From Sodiomyces alkalinus F11 (taxonomy: Eukaryota > Ascomycota > Sordariomycetes > Glomerellales > Plectosphaerellaceae): a DNA stretch of 64,000 nucleotides. The notes below the pieces were generated by a model. It worked only from the letters and a program-made list of their open reading frames with translations. It searched no databases and was not told the origin of the DNA. The position numbers and the translations under genes were made by a program. The stretch spans positions 1 to 64,000 of the forward strand of contig NW_021167096.1 of the NCBI RefSeq assembly GCF_003711515.1, in the 5' to 3' direction. Positions 1-9,183 of the stretch are shown here, piece by piece (within the stretch, counting starts at the first letter, position 1; every line of letters begins with the position of its first letter).

Positions 1-50
1 AACCCTAACCCTAACCCTAACCCTAACCCTAACCCTAACCCTAACCCTAA
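1..50. repeat. Telomere, (CCCTAA)n tract
   Basis: Eight uninterrupted CCCTAA units begin at base 1, so the window starts at a chromosome end. The C-rich strand is on top, as expected for a left telomere whose G-rich TTAGGG strand forms the 3' overhang. The tract stops at base 50, where element sequence begins; the last A residues are shared with the element. The length seen here is only what the assembly kept. Confidence 0.98.
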
Positions 51-158
51 ACTCGAGACTTTTTCCTGGATCGGAGGTCCGAGTCGGCACAAACGTGAAG
101 TCGCTTATTATCTCTGCAAACAAAGCGCTCCCCTCTCTAATATATTTAACCCTAACCC
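51..158 (+). mobile_element. Terminal 5'-truncated copy of the telomeric retroelement (last ~108 bp)
   Basis: This stretch matches 3911-4018 over its whole length with two differences, both CA to TA changes (CTTATTA here, CTCATCA there), the change RIP makes. It therefore holds only the 3' end of a second copy of the element at 159-4009. Its left edge joins the terminal telomere directly and its right edge runs into a short AACCCTAACCCC telomeric remnant. It keeps the right half of the hammerhead fold (stem III and the cleavage site after base 85) but lacks the CUGA core. Reading: a later copy landed on the end, was 5'-truncated, and the end was healed by telomerase. Confidence 0.85.
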
Positions 159-1829
159 CGTTTTCGTTTTATTACGATATCAGTCAAGTCAGTCAGGACG
201 GTAAAGGTCGCCCTCCAAGGACACGAAATCGATAAAGTCACGTCGTCCTCCTCCACCCTCCAGGAATTAATTACGATAATTCCCCGTGGCTATTAAGCAG
301 TGCTAGGAGACCACCTCACTAAGAAGTACCGGATTGCGCACAAACATGCTAATATCCAGAGTACTATCGCTATGTACGAACGCCACCTAAACGAATACTC
401 CTTCCCACCTATTATTCGCAACGCGTTAAAGGACCTAAAGCTTTAATTCGTAAAAGAGTTCCTTAGAACGCCGGGCGGATTCAAAGCCCCCGAAGCCTTC
501 AAAGAACAAGTACGCCTAGCACGCACTAAGGTTCTGAAATATGCGCTGCGTCAGAAACAATCAGAACTCGCCCATTTAGCAACGCTCACCAAGGCCGAAA
601 AGGCCAACTGGAAGTCCCTATATGACATAGTGGTGTTGAAGATTGCGGGCAATTTAGGTTATAAAGTGGAACTCGCGGATAGCAAGCTTAGAGCTGCTAC
701 TGCCTTCCCCGTGACCGTGGCCACTAAATACCACACGATACACTAAGCATGCCAGACCTATACCTACCGGGTACTAGCGCTTGCAAGAGCCAGCATCGAT
801 CGCGCAGAGATCCAGAAGATTGCTAAGATATAACTAAAGGATACTACCGACGTGGAAATAACGGATATGTCCAAAGAGCCCGCTATGCGGGATATCGTCC
901 GAGAGGAGCTTGCTACACTTAAACGAGACTTATCTCGGGTCACAGGTTCATCGCCACCAGCCAAACGGCGGGGAGACCAACTAACAACTAACAGGGAAAG
1001 CAAAACCCTCCGGATAAGTATAGAAAAAACTATCTAGAAAGAAAGGAGGGAAGAAGAATAATGGAAAGAAGAAGGGAAAGAAGTCTCGATAGACGCTTAC
1101 CTCCATGAATGTTCCCGGGAATTTCGTCCATAGGCTCCGGACACCTTCCCAAATATATATACTAGTCTAAGTGATAGTTACAGGTTAAAAATTAGAATCG
1201 CGTTCTTACGAGAATGGGAGGCAGATTCACTTCGTGTATCTCGCCCCGGTGTTTTCCAGTTCCCAGGTGTCCACCTCCCAGATAATATCGAGTACATATT
1301 AGCTATCAACCATAAGTACATACTACACCCACGACTAGAGACACATAACGTCGCCTCGGCTAAAGAACATTTCGCAAGAATGGTTCGTATCCGATGGCAG
1401 TTCAGAAATGAAACGTCGAAAAAGGAGTTTATACCCAAATTCCATATCAAGAATCCGTTTTGGTAACCGTAAAAAGCCTCCCCGGCGATTAAACTTGGCC
1501 TGACTAAAGCCATGGCAGTGATCGACTCCCATGTGAGTCGAGCACTGGCGACCATGGCCCTATCGGCCCCCAGACAGAGAAATCTAAACTAGACTAGGGT
1601 TTAAGACTTCTTTGTTAAGCACGGTCTCCTTATAAAGCTCATAGATAAGAATCTAGGACTTACGGTGTTCACGTCAGAATAGTATTCTTAAGAAATCCAA
1701 AAGATGCTCGCCGATATTACAACCTATAAATAGGTATAACAGGTAGATATAGAAAAACTCCTCGGCTAGCTTAAGACCGGCCTCCTGAAATGGAAGCTGC
1801 CTCCAAATATAGAGAAATTTGTGAGAGAA

Positions 1830-2890
1830 AAAACAGAGTCAAAGATCCCAGAGTTCCACGCGATCCCCAAGGTACATAAGAATCCTTAGACTCTACGACC
1901 AATCGTCCCCTCCCACTCATAGGTAACGAGTCGTCTCTCAGAAGTTATCGATCACCTATACCGTCCGATCTTGGACGAATTGCCGTGGGTTGTTAATTCT
2001 ACTAAACAAGTAGTCAATAACCTGTCCAAGCTACGGGTCGAACCTGGAAAAGATGTTTAGTTTTGCACCGGGGATATAGTTGCATTCTACACTAACATCG
2101 ATGCTCGGAAATACGCCAAGACTATGGCCGGAGCATAGAGACAGTATCTCCCAGATTCGAAAATCCAAGATAAAATAATCAAAGAAATGATTAAGTTTAT
2201 TATGGATAATAATTACTTTTTATTTTCCGACACCCTATGGAAACAGCTAAATGGTTTAGCCATGGGTACCTCGTGCGCCCCTATCCTGGCAAACATCTAC
2301 GCTGTATTCTTTGAAAGGAAACATCGATTAACCTCATAACCTGGGGTTTTACTGTATAACCGGTACATCGATAACATCTTATATATCTTTTAAGGAACGA
2401 AGAAAGAATTGACAGACTTCCTACAATGTGTTCAGCTTGGGTCGCTAACTATTAATTAGTCCTTTTTATTACTAAAGAAGGAGTTTCTGGATATAGAAAT
2501 CCTTAAGCTCTTGACCCCGACCGGACCACGAATTAGTACGCGTCTCTTTAAAAAATAAATGAATCGGCACCTTTATATTCCCTGGTCGTTAGCTTATCCC
2601 CTTTATATGAAGAAAGCCTTCGTTAAGGCGGAGCTTATACGATTTGCTATTATAAGTTCTGAAGTCGGGTATTTTGCAGATACTCGCGTATAGTTCTTTG
2701 GTAATCTAAGAAGGAGAGGGTATCTATCTTAGATACTGGAAAACTGGTTTTCCTAAGTGTTATACGACGATAGGCCTATCTTTTTATCCTCCTAAAAGGA
2801 GACACTAGAGCACGCGCCACTTATATTATCGGGCTAGTATAACCTAGTATAGGAATATATAAATATCGAAGAGATTATTCGGATAGCGAG
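1830..2890 (+). pseudogene. Penelope-like reverse transcriptase relic
   Basis: One frame (codon starts divisible by 3) can be followed without a frameshift across this interval. In order it shows: a PKVHK box followed by LRPIV; motif A as GDIVAFYTNI, the counterpart of the Penelope 'DVVSLFTNIP' block; motif B as NGLAMGTSCAPILAN; and motif C as YIDN where an active enzyme has two adjacent aspartates. About fifteen stop codons interrupt the frame, all TAG or TAA and none TGA, as RIP of CAA, CAG and TGG codons produces. The second catalytic Asp reads AAC, a G-to-A change in a TG context. Coding-like sequence probably extends left to about 330, but I could not assign domains there. The gene is dead. 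Confidence 0.8.
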
Positions 2891-3883
2891 GTAAGAATAG
2901 AATTAGGAAAAGAACTTACCTGATTCCCTTTCTGGGCCGTTAATCCGAAGTCTTAGCAGACACACGAGTCTTTTCGACTTACTATTTACTTAGAATAAGA
3001 CGATCTTATACCCTTATATACAGAGTTCCGAATACTCCGCGTAAGTACCTCGTGCTTTACCGCTTCCGCGAGGAGGCGGGCCTCCGCTGCCCGCCCCTAG
3101 TGCGCCGCGAGGTGTCCTCGGGGGCTTCTATGCACCGCGAGGTGCCCCTGGCGATAGGGCGGTGGTCCGGGTGCCCGGGCGGAACGCGCTAGAGTTAGTA
3201 GACTTATCGGCTGCTAGGATAGGGTCCGAAAAGATATCTAACAGGATATGAGTATTCCCTGGCTAGGGAGGCTATTAGCTTAGCTTTTTACGAAGGTGCC
3301 CCCCCGGGGTAGTAGCGTTTAGGACGCTACGGAGCACCGCCCTATAAGCTACGTCGCCACGCCTCTTCCACCCGGGGTGCCCCCCTTAGGGGTATCGCCC
3401 TTAGTGGCTCGTGCTATATATTAGTCTCCTCTAAGCCGGACGATATCCTAGTACGCGATTATACCCAGCCCCGATAAGGTCTCCGTCACTATAAGATATT
3501 ACAGATTTCATTCGATAAAAAGAACGGTGACAGGTTACCTAATTAAAGAGGCTTTATAGGTTTAAACCCCTAACCCTAACCTAAACTAATCCTAACTAAG
3601 TCCGCTAATCTTAGCTCCCCCGTGTGGCACACGGTGCGGATACTATATATTACGTAATTATAGTAGGAAAAAAGGTTTTAATTAGCTCTTATATATAAGC
3701 ACGGCAACGCGTATATGCATAAGCAGCTATATTTCGTCACACGCCAGTGCTCCAATCACAGACCGTGGTTAGCGAGGAGGTCGGCGAGGTAAACCACCCT
3801 CGGGGTCTTAAGGTCCCCGAAGGAAGACACCTTACCACCTTGCTCACGAGCATAAATACGGCGCATCCCACGACACTTAGATA

Positions 3884-3949
3884 TGCCCTGATAAGCCTAA
3901 GCACGGCGAAACTCGAGACTTTTTCCTGGATCGGAGGTCCGAGTCGGCA
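3884..3949 (+). ncRNA. Hammerhead ribozyme fold (type I), G8 replaced by A
   Basis: The strand folds as a stem-I-open hammerhead. Stem I: TGCC (3884-3887) with GGCA (3946-3949). Core: CTGATAA (3888-3894). Stem II: GCC (3895-3897) with GGC (3905-3907), 7-nt loop. Core: GAA (3908-3910). Stem III: ACTCG (3911-3915) with CGAGT (3940-3944), capped by a further GAC/GTC hairpin. Cleavage would fall after C3945. The A15.1-U16.1 pair and C17 are in place. The consensus core is CUGANGA; here the G (base 3893) is A, a TG-to-TA change as RIP makes. That G is the catalytic general acid, so this copy should not cleave. Hammerheads are known in Penelope-like elements. Calling the fold real rests on all pieces fitting in order. 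Confidence 0.75.
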
Positions 3950-4006
3950 CAAACGTGAAGTCGCTCATCATCTCTGCAAACAAAGCGCTCCCCTCTCTAA
4001 TATATT

Positions 4007-4030
4007 TAACCCTAACCCTAACCCTAACCC
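4007..4030. repeat. Internal telomeric repeat at the element's 3' junction
   Basis: AACCCTAACCC units continue for about 24 bases directly after the element's 3' end (CTAATATATTT) and stop at TTTTAGGGGG. They are the probable remnant of the chromosome end onto which the element was copied. A shorter telomere-like run (CCCCTAACCCTAACC) lies inside the element near 3567. Confidence 0.85.
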
Positions 4031-5340
4031 TTTTAGGGGGTCTTATAGGGGCGTTCTTATTATTATTATTAATAAGGGTAGCTATCTCGAATAACCTCTA
4101 CGCGTAGCCTTTAAGGTACGCTAGGAGAGGAGTATACCGGTATATTTTTATAGAGTATATATAGTATTTCTTCCCCCGATTAGTTTAGCTATAATAGAGG
4201 CGCTTATACTTCCTATCAGCGATATCGCGCGTATAAAGGAGGTATAGCTTAGTATAAATATTACCGGAAGGGTATTAAAAAGGCCGACTACCCGCCGATT
4301 TTTTCTTCTTAGGCGGCGGCGAGGGCGATAACGCGAATTATTAAACGGTTAGTATCGCCTTAAGACGTAAGAGTGTTATACCTATATTATTATCGGCGGC
4401 ACGCTTATTACTATTATTACCCCTATTATTACCGGGGGCTAACGCTATCTATAAAAACGATATAAGTTAGTAAAGGGTTCCTAATAAAAAGATTACGAGT
4501 AAGAGATAGCTTTCCTTAGATAGGGAACTCTTAAACTAGCCGAGTATTAATATTATTATCTAAGGACGGGCGATATTAGAGGAATTATCGTTATAAGGAA
4601 AAAGAGTATATACGTAACCGCTATTACTATTATTATTATTATTAAACGTAGGGAGGGAAATAGAGGAAAAGAGGGCCTATAAGGAAAACGGGGCCAATAT
4701 ATCTACGGATAGTATCTACGCGAGGGTAGCATATATTACTATTTCGGGCACGTAAATAAAGGTTAGTAGGCTACTTAAGATTTCTTTAATATCGAGGTAA
4801 GGGCGAGGTAAGATAAAAAAACGCGACTATTCCTTTATTACCGCGACGTAAAGGGGAGCTAAACTATAACGGTAACGCGTGGTTATATAACCCCCGGAGG
4901 GAGAGGGGGGGAATAGTATTACGGGTTAACCCCGATATAAAGGATCCGGCTATACTCCGGATCTTCCTAACTACGCGCTTAGTTAATAGACCTATATCGT
5001 TAAGTCATCGCTACCTTATAGCTAGCCTAGTGCTATAGACTTTTCTCCTTTTCCTTCCTTAGTTCTAGATAATCTATTATTACGACCTTACTTAGTGCCA
5101 CGACCTATAACTAGTCGTTTATAGGGCGATTAAGGGGTATATTAAATACACTATAGTCTTTTCGGTTACGTAATAGGCCGGATTACTAAGAGTATAATCC
5201 GGGTAGACGCTTATAGAATCTGCACTATATAAAATACGGTGGCAGCGTTTCCCTAACGGTCTAAGACAGTTATAGTTATATATAATTGCCTTAATTAATT
5301 TTAACCTATTTTATAACGATTTTGACTACGCTTTATCTGA
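4031..5340. repeat. TA-rich RIP-degraded repeat debris, no gene
   Basis: Dinucleotides CA and TG are scarce while TA and CG remain frequent, with many short TTATTATTA runs. This is the usual end state of RIP on duplicated DNA in Pezizomycotina. No reading frame or known domain can be followed, and the source element cannot be named. The normal coding base composition resumes abruptly around 5350-5500, just before the 3' end of the first gene. Confidence 0.75.
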
Positions 5341-5515
5341 CAACTAGTCGACATCAACGCCGAGGCCGTGGATAGCTATAATGCTGGCGCCGTTGGCGAG
5401 TCGCCTCGGAACTTACTCGATTACGGCTTTCTAATCATACAAGAATGTCTTAACCTACAACTTAGCCATGTCTGTATCGAATCAAAGTCTTCACCGGTCT
5501 TTTCTTCGCTCCTCT

Positions 5516-7163
5516 TCATAGTCCCTCCTCATCCTCCACCCACACAGCCTTCCCAGACTCGTCGGTCTGTACCTTCCTGCTTATTACCTCCTTCACAATG
5601 GCAGCAATGCCCTGCCGGCCATTACGGGTCGCCACTATATGCTTCTCCACTTCCTTGGGTGACATGATACCCGACTCTACGACCTTCCTGATCTCCTCCT
5701 CGGTGGGAACGCCGAGCTCGGGGAACTGGTACTCGTTGTAATCCTCCTCATTAAACAGCTCCAGCGGCTCGATGTCCTCGATCGACTCGAAGAAAGGGTC
5801 CACCACCGCCCCGGCGTCCTGGACGTCCTCCAGCGTCGCAGGCTGCCAGGCCGGGGCACGCGGGTTGTCGCGGCTCATCAACAGGGCTCCGACACCTTCA
5901 TTGAAGTCGGGGTGACGCATGAAGTGTGCCGCGATCTCGTGCTCGCGCTTAAAGGTCTCGGCGATGGACCATCCCCGGCCCAAGCGCATCTGCCGCAGCG
6001 TGACGTTCACCGCGGTCGGCGACCGCTTGTGCAAAGTGTCCAGGGTCTTCTCCGCCCACTTCTGGGTCGCCGGGCTACTAGCTTCGGCCCGAAGCGCGGC
6101 GACGATATCCTCGACGCTGTTCTTGCTGAAGCACCGGTCGATGGCCTTGCGCACTTCGCCCGAGATCTGCATCGGTTCATCTTGAGGCAGCCCCGTGGCG
6201 TACTCTTCGAGGGTGTCCTTGATGAGCGAAAGCCGCTTCTCCAGAGGGTCGTAGTCCCGGAATCGGAGCTCGGCTAGGCGGGACTCGACGGCGGGTAGGC
6301 TGGTCGAGTGCAGGTAGTGCGTGGCGACACCCGAGTAGAACACGTTCGCGCCCTTGAGACGGTCGCTCGTCAGGGCCAGGTACGTGCCGACGGCGCCATT
6401 CATCCGGGGCAGGAAGAAAGACGCGCCCACGTCGGGGAAGAAGCCGATGGTGGTCTCCGGCATGGCAAAAACGGTCCTCTCGGTGGCGATGCGGAAGGGC
6501 GCGTGGATGGTCAGACCGACACCGCCGCCCATGGTAATTCCGTCCATGAAGGCCACGTACGGCTTCTTGTATGTGGCGATGTAGTGGTCCAGCTTGTACT
6601 CCATCCCGAAGTAGGATGCGCTCTTCTTCCAGCCGTCAGGACTTTCCTTGTTGACGTTGACCAGCGCCGTGACGTCGCCGCCGGCACAGAAAGCTTTCTC
6701 GCCGGCGCCCTTCATAACGATGATATTGGCCATGTCGGATTTTTCCCACTCGTGCAGGCGAGGTACGATTTTGCGGATCATGGAGGCAGTGAGAGAGTTG
6801 AGCTTCTTTGGCCGGTTGAGCTCGATGGTCCGCAGACCGTAGAGACTGTTGAACAAGACATCATCGGCCTCGTCTTCGGGTAGGGGCTTGAACTCGTCAT
6901 TGGAGATTTTGGTCGACATCTACAGAAGCAGATGTGATTAGAAGCCTCGTTTCTTGAATGAAAAAAAAAGGGGGAGACAAGGCTTTCTCCCCCCTTTCTA
7001 GCGCAGAGAAGATGCGCATAATCGAATCTGCAACAGGGAAACTTACCTGTGCCCGTGATACGCCACTGCCAGCGGAGACCTTGACCCTGAGAGGCATGGC
7101 GAAGGTCCTGGTGCACCGGCACGGAGCTGGCAGAGCTCGAACGGCAATGGTCCTGGAAAACAT
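5516..7163 (-). CDS. 3-hydroxyisobutyryl-CoA hydrolase, mitochondrial
   Basis: Crotonase-fold thioesterase of valine breakdown, hydrolysing 3-hydroxyisobutyryl-CoA in mitochondria; the yeast relative is Ehd3. Model: exon 1 7163-7047, intron 7046-6920 (GTAAGT, branch CTAATC, TAG), exon 2 6919-5516; 506 residues. Exon 1 supplies a 39-residue Arg-rich, acid-free N-terminus typical of a mitochondrial presequence; exon 2 alone starts at an in-frame Met and would lack it. Visible motifs: EKAFCAGGDV, the oxyanion-hole loop DGITMGGGVGL and MPETTIGFFPDVGASFFLPR, which carries the catalytic Glu. The C-terminal extension after the crotonase core is usual for hydrolases rather than hydratases. It is the first intact gene from the chromosome tip. 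Function is confident; the paralogous mitoribosomal role of yeast Ehd3 cannot be judged here. Confidence 0.93.
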
Positions 7164-7803
7164 TGGCGGGAAAGCAGAGACAGTAGACTCAATGCGCTGG
7201 GTCTACCGACAATTGCGCATCGAGGGAATTGATAGTCGTCGGACAAGGGATTCGAGGGTCAAGAGTCGGAAATGTTGGAAGGGAATGGTCGTAATATTGA
7301 GGGGGTGAATTGAGTGATGGACAGGCCTGTCGGCAATGGTTTTCCAAGCTCTGCTCTGCCTTAACAATTTCTGGTTGAGGCCGAGGATACCCATCAATGC
7401 TTGGCATTGTCCCGCATACGGGTAGGACTTGCTGCACGCTTGATTACGAACACGCCTGTAGTATGGTGGGTCACTATCGGATTGTCTCTTTTTCCGAGGC
7501 CGTAGATCCACACCCAGGGCGTCCAATCAACGCAGCCAGTTGCATCAGTGAAGCTTTCGACATCAATTCTGTATCTCGGCCTTCTATCAGGGACAAATAC
7601 TTCGTATATCGATCCCATCTCGTCAACGCCTACATCACCACCACGCGACTTGCACGAACTTTCCCCCCGCCCGACCTCTGCACGGTACTACCCATTAGTT
7701 CACACCGATATTGAACTTAGCATCGTACACCTTCGTCCTCTCGTCACCGTCGAAAGCCCCGCCCACACACGAGCCCCGAAACGCGAAACAGCAGAGAGGC
7801 ACC

Positions 7804-8426
7804 ATGTCGGACCCGAAGATCCAAGAACTTCTCACCAAGCCCCGCAACGAACTGACGGAATACGAGATTGCCCAGCTCGAGGAACATGAGTTCAGCGCCG
7901 GACCCCTCTCCATCCTCCAGACCGCCGTCCGCTCCCACACCCAAGTCCTGATCTCGATCCGGAACAACCGCAAGCTTCTGGCGCGTGTGAAGGCTTTTGA
8001 CCGTCACTGCAACATGTACGTTTGGAATGATTGGAATCCAGTAGCAAATATCCCTACCCTTTTTCTTGCTCTTGCTAACATTCTTGCAGGGTCCTAGAGA
8101 ACGTTGTACGTGCCTAGTCTCATTTCTCCCCCGGCCCAGGACTCAGCTTTGCTTCGTTCGCCCCTCCCTTCGGGGGAGAACATCACCCATCTCTCACCTA
8201 GAATGTGTCCGCTGACGAATTGCGTTCCCCTACTTCCAGAAAGAAATGTGGACAGAAACCCCCCGGTCAGCAGACGGCAAGAAGGGAAGGCCCGTGAACA
8301 AGGACAGATTTATCAGCAAGCTGTGAGTTCTTCTTTTTCCTTCCTCGTCATAACCTGCCCCGCGCTGACGGAGTATATGTTAGTTTCCTACGAGGTGACA
8401 GCGTAATCTTGGTACTCCTCAGCTGA
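7804..8426 (+). CDS. SMD2: Sm D2, core spliceosomal snRNP protein
   Basis: Sm D2 is one of seven Sm proteins that ring the Sm site of U1, U2, U4 and U5 snRNAs. Four exons: 7804-8015, 8090-8105 (only 16 nt), 8240-8322 and 8384-8426, giving 117 residues, close to the family's usual length. The first 70 codons read directly ([39 protein letters not shown]); joining the small exons restores VLENVKEMWTE, then a basic [14 protein letters not shown] stretch and the Sm2 motif [12 protein letters not shown]. The usual Met in ISKMFLRGDS is Leu. The start ATG follows CAGAGAGGCACC. Splice sites were placed by matching the Sm fold and preserving frame. An intron-dense gene for a splicing factor, common in fungi. 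Confidence 0.93.
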
Positions 8427-9183
8427 TACGAACGCCGAGAATCACGGTTTCCAAGGGTGTCAAATGCAGAGAGACGAAACACCACGAGTCTGGGGACAGT
8501 AGCGAGCGAAAAGAGGGGTGGATGATACGCATGAAATATATCATGTTCGGTTCGAGTCGACAGCGATCTGCAGACGAAGCCCTACGAGGGAGGGGGTAGA
8601 AAAGAAGGGCTCAACACTATTGAATGGCTCCCTCGTACAAAAGTCGTGCGGTTTCCGATTTGGAAGGAAGAAAGAAAATCCGCAGTTACTGGAAATGTCT
8701 GCGGCAGGGAAATGCCACCGCTAAAAGGAGGGGTCAAGAGTAAGGGCGTTTGACTGCGGTTGAGTGGAATATCCAGGACGTCCCGGCCCGGCGTCCGGAT
8801 AACCTCCTGCGAGATGATTGACACGCCTCTTCGTTTTATTTGGAGCAACGGCTCTCGCCAGGCAGCAGACGGGCTGGTCATGGTCAGCCCGAATGAAATC
8901 TTTCTTCTCGAATATTGCCTTGCGCCATGCACTGCGGTGCACTTCGATGTAACGTCCCCATAATCCCCTGCGTTGTCCAGGTATGCTCCCGCGTCCCTGG
9001 GAATCCGGTACATGTCCGCGTGTCGCCCATCTCTCACATAGAATAAGTTATTCCCTTCCATTCCCCATCAGGCGTTCTTCCAAAATGAGCTAAAAACAGC
9101 ATTTTCCAATGTGGAAGATATTAAATGATGGGTCAGTCACAATCAGTGCTTTCTCACAAGTATATTTCTTTTATCACATCAGC
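8427..9183. other. Intergenic, nothing recognised
   Basis: Spacer of about 750 bp between the convergent 3' ends of the Sm D2 gene (+) and the dihydroxyacetone kinase gene (-). It carries only short overlapping ORFs of ordinary composition. I see no RNA gene or repeat in it. Confidence 0.5.

Larger units (their letters stand above)
159..4009 (+). mobile_element. Telomere-inserted Penelope-like retroelement, RIP-decayed
   Basis: About 3.85 kb is bounded by telomeric repeats on both sides (AACCCTAACCCC ending near 159, and more than three CCCTAA units at 4007-4030). It carries a decayed reverse transcriptase of Penelope type in its left half and a hammerhead fold near its right end. Sense runs from the tip inward, so the RNA 3' end abuts internal telomere repeats, as expected if the G-rich overhang primed cDNA synthesis. 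No GIY-YIG endonuclease could be read downstream of the RT, matching the endonuclease-deficient Penelope-like elements known at telomeres of several eukaryotes (Athena, Coprina types). A GC-rich patch at about 3056-3190 and a degenerate telomere-like run at about 3567-3590 lie in the 3' part. The borders are approximate. Confidence 0.8.

Noticed and set aside
1178..1555. 125-residue minus-strand frame in the retroelement
   Set aside because: Lies antisense to the RT-side coding remnant of the element and has no recognisable content.
2900..3880. Search for a GIY-YIG endonuclease after the RT
   Set aside because: No GIY...YIG spacing or catalytic Arg/Glu block could be read in any frame, though RIP decay limits certainty.
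3911..3919. Alternative hammerhead cleavage site with a minimal stem III (GAAAC-TCGA-GAC)
   Set aside because: It would lack the required A15.1-U16.1 pair and the sequence after it cannot pair with stem I; the GAGTC site at 3941-3945 satisfies both.
3747..4094. 115-residue frame overlapping the hammerhead and telomeric repeats
   Set aside because: It reads through the ribozyme fold and CCCTAA repeats (NPNPNPN), so it is a by-product of non-coding sequence.
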